64,000 nucleotides of DNA from Sipunculus nudus (lineage: Eukaryota; Annelida; Sipuncula; Golfingiida; Sipunculidae), in assembly GCA_026874595.1 (NCBI GenBank), contig CM049308.1, forward strand, positions 92,631,624-92,695,623. The letters run 5' to 3'. The translations under genes were made by a program, and so were the position numbers. This document shows positions 39,841-53,284 of this stretch, piece after piece; within the stretch, counting starts at the first letter, position 1, and the number at the start of each line of letters is the position of its first letter. Under the pieces are notes generated by a model, which saw nothing but the letters and a program-made list of their open reading frames with translations, ran no database searches and was not told the origin of the DNA.

Positions 39841-42800
39841 GTATGTGACCTACACATATAAAGATTGCATGTGTTGTCCCGGTTTTGTGTACGATAAAAC
39901 TATCTAAGATGCAGAAACATGCAAACATTCAGGTAAATACATCACTACACTGAACTACAAAAAAATGCAATAGTTACAGCAGTTCAACAGCAGCGGCTAA
40001 ATGACGGCACATGTCCTTTTAAACCATGAATTTAAGCCATAGCAATTTATGGCTGAACTCTTGGCCTGTTGCCAAATCTTAAATAGTTTGCAGTCTACCA
40101 AAGCTATTTTCAGATACAGACTGAAACTTGTCCTGTTGCCAAATCTGAAAAAGTTGTCAGGCTGCCAAAGCTATTTACAGATACAGTCAACATAAATAAT
40201 TACAGGTGTCCATTGAAAGCAATGCAGATATATTTTTATTCATGGATTGCTCTTACACATAAGTTGGATATGGAAACCAATTATTTAAACTGTCTGTACA
40301 ACTCTGCTTATATTTCCACAGAGCTCACAATATGTTACTACAAACATCTACTAGTTTTGTTTAAAAAAAGTCTCTCACATTCCTTAAATTGTTAAAGGTC
40401 CAATAATTCAGCCAAAAACAATTAGAGTAAACTTGAACAAAGTCAGCCTTAGGATACTTTTTTGTGCAATCTAATATATTCTGAAACAATAGTTTTGCAG
40501 AAGTAGACTATTGCAACCCTCAGTTTGATTTTTGGCTTTCTTGGCCACAGGACCTGCATAAGCTTTCAATGACTCTACCAATGCCTGGTTTATTCCTATA
40601 ATATTGACAGAACCCTATCTAGGATTATTCTTGTGAGCTACATTGTGTTAAACCATTAAGGTTGACAGTTTCATCCCAATAGTTGTGACCAAAAGAGCCT
40701 AAAATTACTAGTTTTCCCAGTAAAAAAAAATAGGTCAGTGCAGGGGGCGACACAAAAACCTCAATTTCATATAAAGCATGTGACAGACATTTGCATAAAA
40801 CTTGCTAGCTCCTGCCGTTTCTGGGATTTTTATGTTAGTATGCTAAATTGGCCAAATGACAAAGTTCAAGCTCATGTGACTCGGCCGAAATCGAACCATT
40901 TGAACAACTTTGAGACAGCCCGTCTCCGGGATAAATTCTGACTGATCTTTGCGTAACATTAGTGATACTAGATTGGATAGATTAACGAGCGGATGAGCAC
41001 CATAACATAAACTCACAGGTTCGCTACAAAGTAATGTCATTAGCCTTTGAATACAGAGAAACATTATAAAGATCTAGGCTTACATTTTCAGCAAAGAAAA
41101 TAAATATACCAAATGACGATGAATAAAACGCAGATATGGGTAATGAATCAGTTACTATATGATCGACTATATTGTATAACTATCCAACACAGAGGGTGTA
41201 CTTACATATATTATATTTTCCAAAGGCGAATAATGATCAGCCTCAGTCCACCTGGAGTTCAGGGTTCACGTATTCATTGGGCTGTAAGTACCTTCAAGTC
41301 GTCAATCAATGTCTCATATACAGGGCTAGATAAAGATACTCCCCCCCCCCCCCCCCCCATGAGCACTCTTTCGCTCTAAAGCGCTCCCTCATTCAGTAGG
41401 TGTGTCGGCATTCCTTAAGTGCCTCCACGATAAAGAAAATTTAATCTAAACATCCTTTCACACTCCTCGGGCATGTTTGCAGGGGGGTTGAGAAATTATG
41501 GGTTACGCCTAAGAAAGGCAAACTTAGCTCTGGTACCTAATCATCCAAATTGTCATACTTCCGAACATCCTTCCTCACTCTTATCTCAATCTCGCAGAGG
41601 GCATATTCGCAGGAGGGAGAAAGTTTCTCTTTTTAAAATACCGTAAACAAAAAGGTGGGAAACTTTCCATTCATCCTCATTCATTTGCACATTCACCCTT
41701 CCTTTTTTCCTTTGCTCTTACCAGGTGTGAAACCAAATCTATAATGCAAGATCTGTTGTTATGGCCGCCTTGGGCAACAAAAAATGACACTTTAATAGAA
41801 ACAGTGAGTGCAACATCAGTGTACAATTAATTGGTATTCATTTTAACCACCCTTCTTCGAAGTGGGGTCCAATCAGGAAAACACCAGCAGGAATTTAAAT
41901 ATTACTCCTTGACGTAGGTACATGTAAAATAAATAATGTCCACTTTTTACTATTACAATAGGTTAAGACAAGTTAAGCGTTTAGCGATATTCATAAAGTA
42001 TGAGTTGCGGAGTTTGACCACTTTGTCGATCCAATCTCGTTTTGTTCAGCGCCCCAGTTTCCTGCGAAAATGTTTCAATGCTTGTCTCTGTAGCTTGGAG
42101 TTCCTTGGAGACAGTTTAGGATAGCTGGTGCTTAATTTTGGCTGTAACATTGTATGAATGAATGAAGAACGTGAGGCTACATCCGAAGAAAATCTGTAAT
42201 AAACTAAAATATCAATGTAAATAAAAAAATAATTGAATGAGTGGTATTAATGGGGGGGGGGGGGGGGGGTGAAATGATATCAATCAGGAGATGCCCTGAC
42301 TGACTTGGTCCAAAAAATATAATACATGTCCCCGAAGGCTGAAGTACCATGTTTGCGGCTCACAATCGGACCTCCGGTCACGCGGCCTTGATATTATGGT
42401 AAACAGACACACGTGGACTGTGTCTACCAAAACGCAAATTACCTGTAAATCAATGCATTTACAAAGCCCGTTCAGATGATATATAAAATATGCAAATAAG
42501 GTATATATTCAAGTCAGCAGGGGTCAAAAGGTCATGATATTTTCCCCATGGCCAAAAATTTAGAAACTGGCGACTCATTATTCCTCTGCATGGCGAAATT
42601 AGATCAAATGGTCAATTTATGATGTGGGTTTATATCACACACTGGGAATGTTTTTACAACTTATGTCCCTCAGCAGATGCAACAAAATAAATAACGCAGA
42701 TTATCTGTAAAGGTAATTTATAAATAACGAAGAAGAACATTCCCATTTTGACAAGAATTCAACAATAAAGGAAGGAAGACCTGTCTGTCTGGCTGTCATT

Positions 42801-43319
42801 CTCTCCCATGGTAAATCAGACATCAACACTATGTCTTTAATGCTATATATTTAGCTCTATTAAAATTATATATATACGTAAATGTATCTATTGACAAACA
42901 TGTGTATATATATATTAATATATATATATAATAGTTTCAGCTCAGGTAAGAGAAAACCTATTTAAAAGTGCGTGATGCCTTCATGCACGCAGATGCACTG
43001 AAATATTATTGGAAACCATGCTTCCGATTTTTACCTGTGGTCTTTTCTATAAAACATCGATACTTCCTGTGCCTCTGGTTATTAAAACCATGACAAATAT
43101 ATTTTAAGTTCATGACAGCAGGTGTAGGCGACAAGTGTTATGCAAAGTTAAACCAAGATCCTATCCAAGACCTATCCGTATCATAGGCCAATGAATACTC
43201 CTACAATAGATGCCGGCAATGATGTAATGAACATACACAAGTAAAACTAACATATATACATCTTCAGGTTCTTTAAAACATACACAAATGATTGCAAGAA
43301 GGCTTGTAAAATCCTTTGC
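39841..43319. other. B-C intergenic, unit 1, no gene recognised
   Basis: Contains a short internal repeat (GTTGCCAAATCTTAAA against GTTGCCAAATCTGAAAAAG, about 40070-40190), C and G homopolymers (about 41340 and 42253) and a TA-rich tract (42870-42930). At 42229/42230 it preserves the empty site of the 1.5-kb insertion found in unit 2. Confidence 0.5.
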
Positions 43320-46300
43320 CTATTTATCACGGTTTGGTGGTATGTAAATAAACCAATCATTGACACGGTTTTCTACAGGTTTATATCCACAGGCCTTGTG
43401 AAAATCAATGGAAGTCTGATTGTTCTGAACGATATAACAATATGGCACCATGCCATGCTTCAGTATCTTTCCTGCCAGAGTCAACGTCAGATATTTTCCC
43501 AGTCCTTTTCTTCTGTGAGCAGCATCTACATGTAACATGCCCTGGGAGCCGGAGGGACGCACAAACTCAAATCCTACCAATTTGCCCGTTGAATCTCTGA
43601 TGCATACGTTTGCATTGGTTCTCACACTGTTTTCCACAAGTTCGAAAGATGTGTTAGGGTTTTCCTGTACACGCAGGTCATATGCTCTTTGCACGTCCTC
43701 AACCGACAGTTCTCCCTCCGTGTACCCGTCTGGCAGACTGACACATCTGTAAATAGACGATTTGCTTTTTAATTAAACGAATCTGCCAAGAGAGAAGCAG
43801 TCTTTTCTCTTTCTCCACGTCTTAAAGCAATAAACTGTACCAATATTCTAATTCCACTGAAAAAATGTTTAGCAATAGGGATCTGCTACTGGTTATACAT
43901 CATCTGCAGCTGAGTAGTAGGTAAGGCTTAACACATTTGTGACCTTAGCACTCCCCTGTATGCAAATGAGGCATGGCCAAGCTACCAGAAATAGAAAGAG
44001 GGATAAACTTTATCCAGTTTCGCTATATTCACCGAACAATGAATGTCTTTGGAAAGAACACGTCCCAAATTCAGTTTTACTTGATAAAACAGACAACTCT
44101 GCAGCATGATTTTGAAATCACGACTACGTTCCCGTCAGCTGGAAATGTAGAATGGGTTTATAACATCTCAAAAAGCATTTTTCTATGATAAATAGAAATA
44201 GAAATTTTGCGTATCCGGCAAAACGAATCGCTACATGTGTAGTGATCTTTCCTGGTTCTGTATGGTACCCTAACACTATCCATGACAACATGACACTCAG
44301 GCTTCTGAAATAAACTGACGGGCCTGGATCTTCAGGTCAGCGTCGTTTGGGGTGGCAGGCTGTCGCTACCCCAACACATACAAAATACAATGATGTCATG
44401 CCTGTTTATGAATACTCTCAACTTGGATTCCGCAATCCGCATTTAAGGAATCTTGGAGCTTAAGGGTCAATCGTCACGGGACAGGGTCCATTGTCACGGG
44501 ACAGGCCCTGCCAATGACGCCAAGACGCCTGACCGAACTGTGATGCATACAGAAAATATGTAAACTTGGAGAATAATGCCACTGAAAGTTCATTGTGGTT
44601 ATCCCTAAAGAATCACACACCCCAAATCCAAAGGCATAAATTTTGCTTTTAGAAATCAGCCATAGTCGAAATTTGACGCAATCAGAAAATGGCAGAAGAA
44701 AGAAAAAGGAAAATGGTAAACATTGAGATCGATTTTTGCACTCAGGGTCCTACCAAAAGAACACATCAAACCCTAAAAGCCTCCCTCCCTGCAGGAGGAG
44801 GGGGATCATTTAAGGAGCCAGAGGCTCTGTCAGGCTGACTGACTGAGACTTGGAAACCCTTCGCGAACGCTCCAGTTGGTAGGGTCTGAGACCCTTGCCC
44901 TGGGCGCTACCTAGGCCTACTTTTGAAGGAAAATCGAGTACGTAGCCGTTTCGATATATTACTAAATAAAATCATTCTTTGACTAGGTACCTGACTGAGA
45001 CTAGCTGCCATTGCAGACAAATATCGCCACTTAGTTGAGCATGGTTTGGTATGGTCTCTACGTAGCATAAAAAAATCTAATGATTATTTATCGCAATAAC
45101 AAAATTGATATTCATAAAACATACACAATATAAACGTATAGAGATGACATGCTTAATGTTGCTACATTTCCCTGTTTAGGTCTTATATGTGAGTTTAGAA
45201 ACATAGAAAAGGCCAACAACAAGTTGAACCCGACTACAATTATACCCAAGAACACGTCACATGGGTATGGTCAAAGGTCAACACGGTGTCATAGTCGCTT
45301 ACAGACCTTAAGCACACAAACCGAAAACATCTTCGTTTGATGGCATAATGATACATCTTCCTCACCAAAAGGTCTGGCTGAGAATGTACTGCGGTTAAAG
45401 AATAGTGAGCTAAGTTGCTCAGAGATGAACTTTTACATATTTTGTTTTCGGAAGTGCTTATTTCCACTCCTCCCAAGGAGTTACCAGTCCCCATGTTAGA
45501 TGGAACAGATAAGCGTTTGTTAGAATAGATAACCATTTACAGCAGCTCTATAGGATAACATTGGTGAATATACATGTATATATAAAATAACAAATGAACG
45601 TTATTGGGCTTACCTTTGAGATGCATATCTATCTTATCATTATAGTGACAACGGTCTTAAAGTACACTGTTACATTTATAGTTTTATTTTTTCGTTTAAT
45701 CAAAGTTCTAGTAATTTTCGTCTATTTTGACACCACAGTAACATCACTAAAAATGTTTAAGATGAAATCAGTAGTATGGTACTGAAACAACCTACCAGGG
45801 TACAGGTGCCAGTCCAATTAAACCGTCTGGGCTTTACCTGGTATTCTGAGCCAAGAGCTGGTAGCACCAGTGTGAGCTTATGGACACAAAACCAGAGCTC
45901 ACTAATGAGGTGCCAACAGCCTACTTATAAGGACTCTTAGCCAGTTATCAAGTAATGTGGAAATCTTCCTACCCTTCATGTGCTACTTTAAGTTAGTTTT
46001 CATGATCTTCACATAAATTTACAAAATGATTAAACAACTAGACCAACAATATTTATATGGCGCTGCAGGAAAATATAAATTTATCATGTCTTTGAATTTT
46101 TTTTGGCAAATATAAACGTAATATAATTATCAGGGGTTACTCTGAATAATCATTTATGTTTTAAACTTTGATGTTAAATGCATTACAATGAAATGCATTT
46201 AATATAAACCATGAAAACCTTAATTGTTTAAATAACTTAGTTCTAGAAATGTGTAACTGTGTGTCCCAATTGCGTCTATAAAAAAGTACTTCGGAGAGGA

Positions 46301-47297
46301 TTTTGTAAAGAAAATCAATTATTAATCTACATTTAACACTGGAAAGAATGAACACCAAAGATTTGATCACTTAAACTGCCAAAATACTGAAGACTTTACC
46401 AGCTTTTATCATACGGGGGAGTGGAAATAAGCATCTCTTATTATCACTCTCCCGACAGGGAGTGGAAATAAGCATTCCACCTGCCTTTTTTACGAGAAAT
46501 AAGAAGGATCTGCGCTATTTATTACTGATCACATAACAATAACGGGTCTAACGATTTCTCCAAAACATCTTCAGTCACCGTGAAAGTAAAGCATTGATGT
46601 ATGGTCTTGAGGGTTCCATTCTGGCTGGCTGCAGCAGCTTCCAGCGCTGGTTTAAACTTCATATCAACATCTGTAAAGAGAATAAAGACTGTTCTTACAG
46701 GTGAGCTGCCGTGTGATATCATTGTAGACTGGTTCCCTGCGCTGTGTGATCCTATCACTGTAGACTGGTACCCTGAGCTGTACAGCTCCGCTCTGGTCAA
46801 CTGGTTTCATGGATTGCCCGTCGTCCATCTAAATTGCACGATCTTACGTTTTAAACTTATTAACAACTTATAAACCAAATTCAATGGGTACAAAATAAGG
46901 TGTACCGTTTAGAAAAATGTACGCCAGGAGTTTAAATACAGGGTAGCTCTATTGCAATAAAATGAATTTTAATATAAGTAGCAATATTTAGGTTTTTATA
47001 AAGGGAAATATGATATTCCCTTCTTAACCCTTATGTGTTGAATTTTGTCTGCCACTTGTGCTGGGCTATGATAATAAAATATAATAGGAAATCTGAACAA
47101 ATAAAGGTGCCCTTTGAGTACATTTTTTCACTATTTTTGCGTTTGCCACATCCTGCTCCGTATTATATGCATGTGATCTCACCCATAAACCTCATCTCTT
47201 GGTTCCAGTCAAGTAAGCCTTCGGTTTTCAAAAGGAAGCGGATGGCGTCCACGTCTTGACCGTAGATGTGTACACGCAAAGAATGTCCAGGAGGGGA
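43320..47297 (-). pseudogene. GLYAT-like gene C, 5'-truncated at the duplication junction (exons 3-5 only)
   Basis: Exon 3 47183-47297 (FLLKTEGLLDWNQEMRFMG), exon 4 46553-46670 (ALEAAAASQNGT, FTVTEDVLEK) and exon 5 43320-43746 (LPDGYTEGELSVEDVQ, FVRPSGSQGMLHVDAAHRRK, FHKACGYKPVEN) are open and in phase. The exon 4 donor would be TC/GTTAGA, weaker than in relatives. Exons 1 and 2 are absent: 203 bp above exon 3 the sequence becomes the second duplication unit, derived from A intron 2. As it stands C has no start region, yet its exons show no lesions. That fits recent truncation by the duplication. The full gene is expected in unit 2 beyond 64000. Confidence 0.8.
43747..46552. other. C intron 4
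   Basis: 2.8 kb without recognised exons on either strand. Contains a direct GGGAGTGGAAATAAGCAT repeat at about 46417 and 46459 (these flank the exon region, not coding). ORFs up to 98 codons here have no motif. Confidence 0.45.
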
Positions 47298-47580
47298 CTA
47301 CAGAGATAACCAAACATGAGACATTTTTACTTGTAAAATTCATCTGTTAAAATCTGAAATTTGAAACCAATTGATCAAAAACTGTAGATTTTATTCAAGT
47401 TTCCAGGTACCATGTCTTCATTGTTTACATCAGATCAGTATAAATGCAGTGTACTGGGCAGTTACATAACACCTTCAGGTCTGACCTACTGTATTATAAC
47501 GTGTGTACCTTAGAAATGTACTTATGCAAGAAAATGCGAAGATATATTTTTTAATGAATTCCTTTCATTTCTTGTCATAG

Positions 47581-49694
47581 GGTTTTCCTTCTGTATATTC
47601 TAAGGGGATACAACTGCATGGTTAAGATGTTAACTCAATGTATGATTTCCTGAACACAGAAGGTGTACTGGATTGGAGCCAGGAGATGAGATTTATGGGT
47701 GAGATCTGGTGAATATAGGACACTAAATCCTATATTGGGAACGCATATACATGTATAAGAATTAAAGATAACTCTCATAGAGCGTAAACATCCGCCAACG
47801 CTAGATCACCTCCCGAATTTTATTTCCCTGCTTCATATATAGAAACAGTCACATATATGGCCTTTATCTGGTTCACCTAAAATATGACAAAGTCAACTCG
47901 AAAGTATTAGTTAAATTGGATGATCGCTTTGCGGATGTGAATGTGAAACCGGCCCTGGAAGCTGCTGTAGCCAGGCAGAATGGGACTCTGATACCCGTAC
48001 ATCAATGCCATATTTTCACAGTCACTGGAGATGCTCTCAGCGAATTGTAAGAGTCAATCATTTTATGTGAGGAGTTATTATATAAAGGAACATCATTCTT
48101 TCTTTCCCATGGTTAAAGCTGTAATGACATCCATAAATGAAATCAGTGTAACATACACTATTTGTTTCTCATGAAATTCACCTTGAACACAAGTAAGAGG
48201 TCACCTAACTTGTCTTGTCTGAAGTGCTGCGATAGGAATTAAGGAGATATTTGTCCTAGCTATCATTTTTACGTTATACAGGTTTTCGCTTTATATCACC
48301 GTGCGAAATGTTAAGTAATTTTAATTATGTAAAGAGTTCCAGAGCAGTATATTTATTACTTAAGAAAATAAATTCTTACCCTTGGATCATTACACCTTAA
48401 ATCAGAGAACAGTCAAACCAGACAGATGGCCAAACATATAAGTTGAAAAAGATATCACGTTCGTACTTTTCTAGTCTTGCAGCGTTTTCTTAGTTTTGGA
48501 ACTATACGAGATTATTTTAGTTAGAATAATACTGATATCTGCATGATAATCTATAAATTTTATAGTACAATATGTCATTTTGTAATAGTTTTATTGTCTT
48601 AGTATGTCTTTTATATTCGTATTGTTATTTGTATTTTTATTTTATTTCATGGTCACATTCATTTGTTTAAAAATGTCTTGTACTTTATATATGAAACAGG
48701 GCCCTGCTTGCAATAGAAATGTTCTTCTGGTGCAGGCTACATTGCATAATATTGTAATAAATAAATAAATTAATCAACATTCGATCAACATTTTAAGCGT
48801 ATGGTGCATTTTGGCTTTACATCCGACATGTAGAATTACATATTTGACATAATTAATGTAAACTATGCTTTATTGCTTCCGCTTCACTCAAATACATACA
48901 ATATATTTGTTATATGGCACCGTCCCGTGCAGTGTGATGCACAATGTATGAAATCATCGACTCCCTAGGAGTTGAATATTGCTCTATTCTAGGTAGGAGG
49001 TCCCTCTGACTTCAGTGAAGAGGAGAAAAAACGTCTTTTTATATTAATAATGCTTAGATTCATTCTTGATTTAGAATCCCCTTTATTTCCATGTTCACAA
49101 GGGAATCAAATAAATTGTTTTAAGAAAAAAATTCACCCGAGTAGGTAGTTCGTAGAAACTACAAGTGATTTGAAAGTAAAGGGGTTACTGTATTAATACT
49201 TTTCTATTGTGCACGCCCCTGACAGTAGCGTATCAAGGGAGGTCTGATTGACATAACTTTGTATAATTATAATAATCATTTTGTTTTCAGAAATGTCGAT
49301 CTCCCTGATGGATACTCGGCTGGAGAGCTGTCGGTCAAGGACAAACACACCTTTCGGAGAGATAGCATATCATGCGAAACACTGTTTAAGTGTATCTGTC
49401 AGAGATTCAGCGGGTAATCTGGTAGGGTTTGAGTTCATGAACCTCTCTGGCGACCAGGGAATGTTGCACGTAGACGCTGCTCACCGACGAAAAGGCCTGG
49501 GAAAATATCTGGTTGTAATTCTGGCAAGAAAGATGTTTAAACAGTGTATGGTGCCGTTCTGTTATATCATCAAGGAAAACATTGCGTCCATTAATTTTCA
49601 CCAAGCCTGTGGATATGAAGTTTTGGGTGACTACGTTGGGGATTTTTCCCGTTACGTACCAACATGTGGCAATAGGAGTGACCTAAAGACATAA
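47581..49694 (+). pseudogene. GLYAT-like pseudogene A' (exons 3-5, four lesions)
   Basis: Copy of A exons 3-5: 47581-47698, 47935-48046 and 49291-49694. Lesions: exons 1-2 missing because the duplication starts in intron 2; exon 3 has TAA at 47623-47625 where A has AAA; the exon 4 acceptor is GCGG instead of GCAG; exon 5 has lost 38 bp just after SVKD, shifting the frame. The 137-codon open frame over exon 5 mixes an out-of-frame start (MFSEMSISLMDTRL) with the true C-terminal frame, so it is not a gene. Apart from the deletion, exon 5 is nearly identical to A (one M to I change seen). Confidence 0.9.
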
Positions 49695-49794
49695 GTGCAC
49701 CCAATTCCCGCAAGGCATTGCCTCTTCTTCCACCTCGCATTGTCCTTACTGATTCACAAACCTTATCGTAAATATTCACTTATCATTATACTTT

Positions 49795-50341
49795 AGTCTG
49801 TTTCACAAAAGCGTGCCCATTGAAATTTGGCAATATTTTCATAAACTGGCAGATTAATTTCAGATGGCATGATGCGATGAAGGAATGGGGTATTGGCCTA
49901 ATTTACTATAATTAAATTATAACCATACCTAGCAAAATATTAAAGCAGTGCACTTAAATCGATATCTGAGAAAACAGTCTTTATTTACAACACCTACACC
50001 CCATTCACAAAGGTTAAGGTCACCGGTCACATGATCCACAACTGCACTTGAAAGCTCCTGATTGGCTAATAACTGATCATTAATATTCTAAAAAATACAG
50101 CCGTCTGCAATCTATGGCAGACGCCATGTCACTTGGCCAAAAGATTCAGATGAACCAGAGTGTTGCAAATATAATAATATTATAAATAAATAATATATAA
50201 ATATTGGTTTTTGTTATGAGGTTTTACATCTCATATTAGGCCTTGGTCCCTCATCAGCTTTAAGGTCAGACTGTGTGATAATATTTGTGTTTCAGAGAAT
50301 AATTGCCAACTTTCAATGGGCACCCTACCGTGGAACAGACT
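49795..50341. mobile_element. TIR element (unit 2 copy)
   Basis: Duplicate of the element at 30189-30736 with the same inverted ends. It was duplicated with the segment and is not an independent insertion. Confidence 0.75.
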
Positions 50342-51660
50342 TTAGCTACTTTTAGCACTTTATAAATAAAAGGAATTATGATTTATTATGGTTGTCGTCT
50401 ATCACTGTGATAAACGTTGATACTTTAATACACGCATTAGTATCTTGATGTTAAGATTAATATATTAATGTAATGAATGTATGTAAAGCACAAACGCCCA
50501 AACAAAAAAAAATCCGAATTAAGCTCTATTGAAGAATATAGATGAGAACAATCATATTCCTTTTTCTTTGAAACAAGAACATTAGTTTAAACATTTCAAT
50601 AGAGTAATCTCTTTGCTAATTGAATATATAATTAAAACGGATGTCATTTTAATGTATTTTGAAGTAAGGAGAAGGTACGAATAGGACAAAAACAATGACG
50701 AATAGGGGCGGATTTATGTCTCACCATTATTTGAACTAAAAAATCTGGAAAAATAATTAAATAAGCGTTTAATACTGAAACACAGAACCGGATCTTGCAT
50801 AAACTACCCCAGATAGCGCCATTACAGCATCACTTATCATTTTGTACTCTAAGAATGGGAGAGGGAAACCCCTCTACGCCCCCTCTTCTTAAATCAGGTA
50901 TCCACCTTGTGATAAATAATACTTGGAAAAGCATGCATATTTTAAACATAAGATTTGCCTCGTGAATATATGTGTGACACTGACACGATAAGTTAGACTA
51001 ACGGGTCTTAAGTTCAAATATTGATTACGTATGCATTAACATGGTATGTGCTTTGTAAATAAAATCAGGTGCTCCGTATCAATAATGCTTGTGCTGTGTG
51101 TATGAGATCCCCGGCAAGCAATAAGTATATCGGACATGTATACAAGCTCCAGTCATCGTCTAGCTTATAAAAATATCTTCAATTTAAAGCGAACAATCAC
51201 CCTCCGTTTACGGGAGATTTTATGTGATATATGGCTTACTCTTGCTAAATATTAATGAACTACAGGTAACTGTTGTTAATAAAAGTTCTGATAACGCCTC
51301 GGTGATCACATGGGCTTATATATCTATTTATGAGATCCCCACCCCTAAAAACAAAGTTACACGTAGCACACATGTAACACATGGAGAGATATTAAATGAT
51401 TACATTTTTTATGAAGGGAGCGTGATATGTACAATGTGAACATCGTATGTATATATAATTATATATAATTAGATGAAACACCTCTCAGGCAAGGGGTAGG
51501 GGAGGGATATCACACTATAACTGGTTCAACAACATCATAAAATATACTTCATGAGTACTTCACTAATAGAAGGCAGCCTCACTGGTTTACGTCAAGCATA
51601 ACAAAATTTACTTTACTGGACTGGTTCCAGTATTAGGACAAAGTATACATATTTTGAACT
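50342..51660. other. Intergenic, unit 2
   Basis: Copy of the A-B spacer; no gene recognised. It has about 70 bp absent from unit 1 (51131-51215). Confidence 0.5.
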
Positions 51661-51663
51661 AAT

Positions 51664-51667
<4 letters not shown>

Positions 51668-51695
<28 letters not shown>

Positions 51696-51922
51696 CACGC
51701 ACCAATCAGCCACACATGGCGCTAGAAGGTTATTCGTTCTATATCTGCCTTACACCCATGTTTGACCAGTACCCATTCACTCCTGGGCGAAAAGAGCACA
51801 CCCTTGTGGTAAAGGCTTTGGCTATGAGTCTTAGCACGGAAAGCGGTCAGATCGGGACGCGAACCCACAACCTTGCGGTCACGAGTCTAGCGTACTCACC
51901 AATACGCCACCACGCTCCACAT
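51668..51922 (-). mobile_element. tRNA-derived SINE (unit 2 copy)
   Basis: Duplicate of 31983-32236 with the same A and B boxes (B box near 51855-51866) and a few substitutions in the body. Confidence 0.65.
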
Positions 51923-53284
51923 CTTGCGTGTACTCTTGGTTAATTGTTAATATATAATTAAAAACGCATTGTATAACATTATGATAAGTAGTGCAGCATT
52001 CTCGAATTCGTCCTCTAACTGAGCGAATGTTAGACAGGAATGTGGGAAAAAAAGATAGGAGAAGGCAGGGTAAAACTTTATCGTGATAATGGTTTGTCAT
52101 TTAATTTTGCTACGTGGCCTTTTTCTTGTCTTTTTTTACACTGCTACATTCTTTTTAAAATCCGAAAGTTTTGTTTTTATTCATGCCTCAAAAAAGCTGA
52201 TTATCCTTTAAAATACATAACTAATATTATTGAGTAACACACAACAATAATGCCCTAGAACTGTCCATTTTATGATAGTGTTTATTAAAAAATTCACAAT
52301 ATCAGAATAAATCACCAGTTATACATGAACCCAAAATAGCAGTCTGTAAGTTGTATTTTTGTAACTCGATTAGAAGCTTTGTGTTTATATTATATATACG
52401 GCCCTATCAATATAGTCTGTTCAAGACACCACCAGATATTCATTAATTCCTGATAATTAATTTTCTGTAGCTGTTCATATCAAGTTTAATACAATTATTT
52501 GTCACCACCTCAGCTCAGTAGAAACCACTCTGTCATCCACTCACTGCTGTAAATACGAGAAGCAAAGATATTTTGAGTTACACACGTCACATTATATATC
52601 GGTAAAATTGGCCGTCCCGAAACAAAAATTTTTAAAGAAAGTGACGACTGTGCTCCATGCTGAGATATAACGATTCAGCTATATAACCTGGACCATAAGC
52701 AAACATAATACTATAAAGTAATGAATTAACTATAAATTATACCTTTATTGTCTCCGCCAGGAGGGTTTGCATTCATCCCCGTTCGTGTGTGTGTGTTTAT
52801 TCACAACATATAACTCACGCAGAATCTCATGAAATTTCGAGGGCATTTCGGGAATGAGCCAGAGTTGAATTGGTTAGATTTTGGTGTGGTCCGGGTTTCA
52901 TCAAGGAATATTTACAAATGTACAGTCACCTATGCACGAATTAACTAGGGAATATGGGCCGAATAAGTGAAAGCAAACACGGTTTTAAGAGCACCCCCCC
53001 CCCCCCTCCCCCACCCCCTGTGCACACACACACGGCGGAGACTTGCATTCTTTAGAATTTAGATTCTAGATATAATAATGGAATCACTATAAAACACAAA
53101 ATTCTTTCGACTAATGTTATGTTTTTCTTTGTAAATGGTAGCCCTGTATAGAAAGGATATGAATAATTTAATAAAAGTTTATCTTTTTATTTGAATTGAC
53201 ATACATGCACGCATATTTATTACAAACGAAATAATAATCTCTGTAGAGACCATGAGGCTTAAAATGTTCTGGTTTGGTTTCCTT
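51923..53284. other. Spacer downstream of B', unit 2
   Basis: Copy of 32237-33571. Includes the CTCCGCCAGGAGG-type repeat (about 52750-52925) and C-rich and CA tracts (about 52995-53032). No gene recognised. Confidence 0.5.

Larger units (their letters stand above)
27867..47499 (+). repeat. Segmental tandem duplication, unit 1 (about 19.6 kb)
   Basis: Colinear with 47500-64000 in direct orientation. Offsets are 19645 at exon 3 of A, 19713 over B exon 5, 19685 near 37509, 19517 near 40843 and about 20990 at the right edge, changing through indels. Homology starts at CGTGTGTACCTTAGAAATG (27867 and 47500). Between B and B' exon 5 I count 8 differences in 439 bp. The unit holds A exons 3-5, B, and C exons 5-3. 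Confidence 0.92.

Noticed and set aside
49281..49694. 137-codon ORF that looks like a small stand-alone acetyltransferase
   Set aside because: Its first residues are out of frame with the family; the frame is joined only through the 38-bp deletion in A' exon 5.
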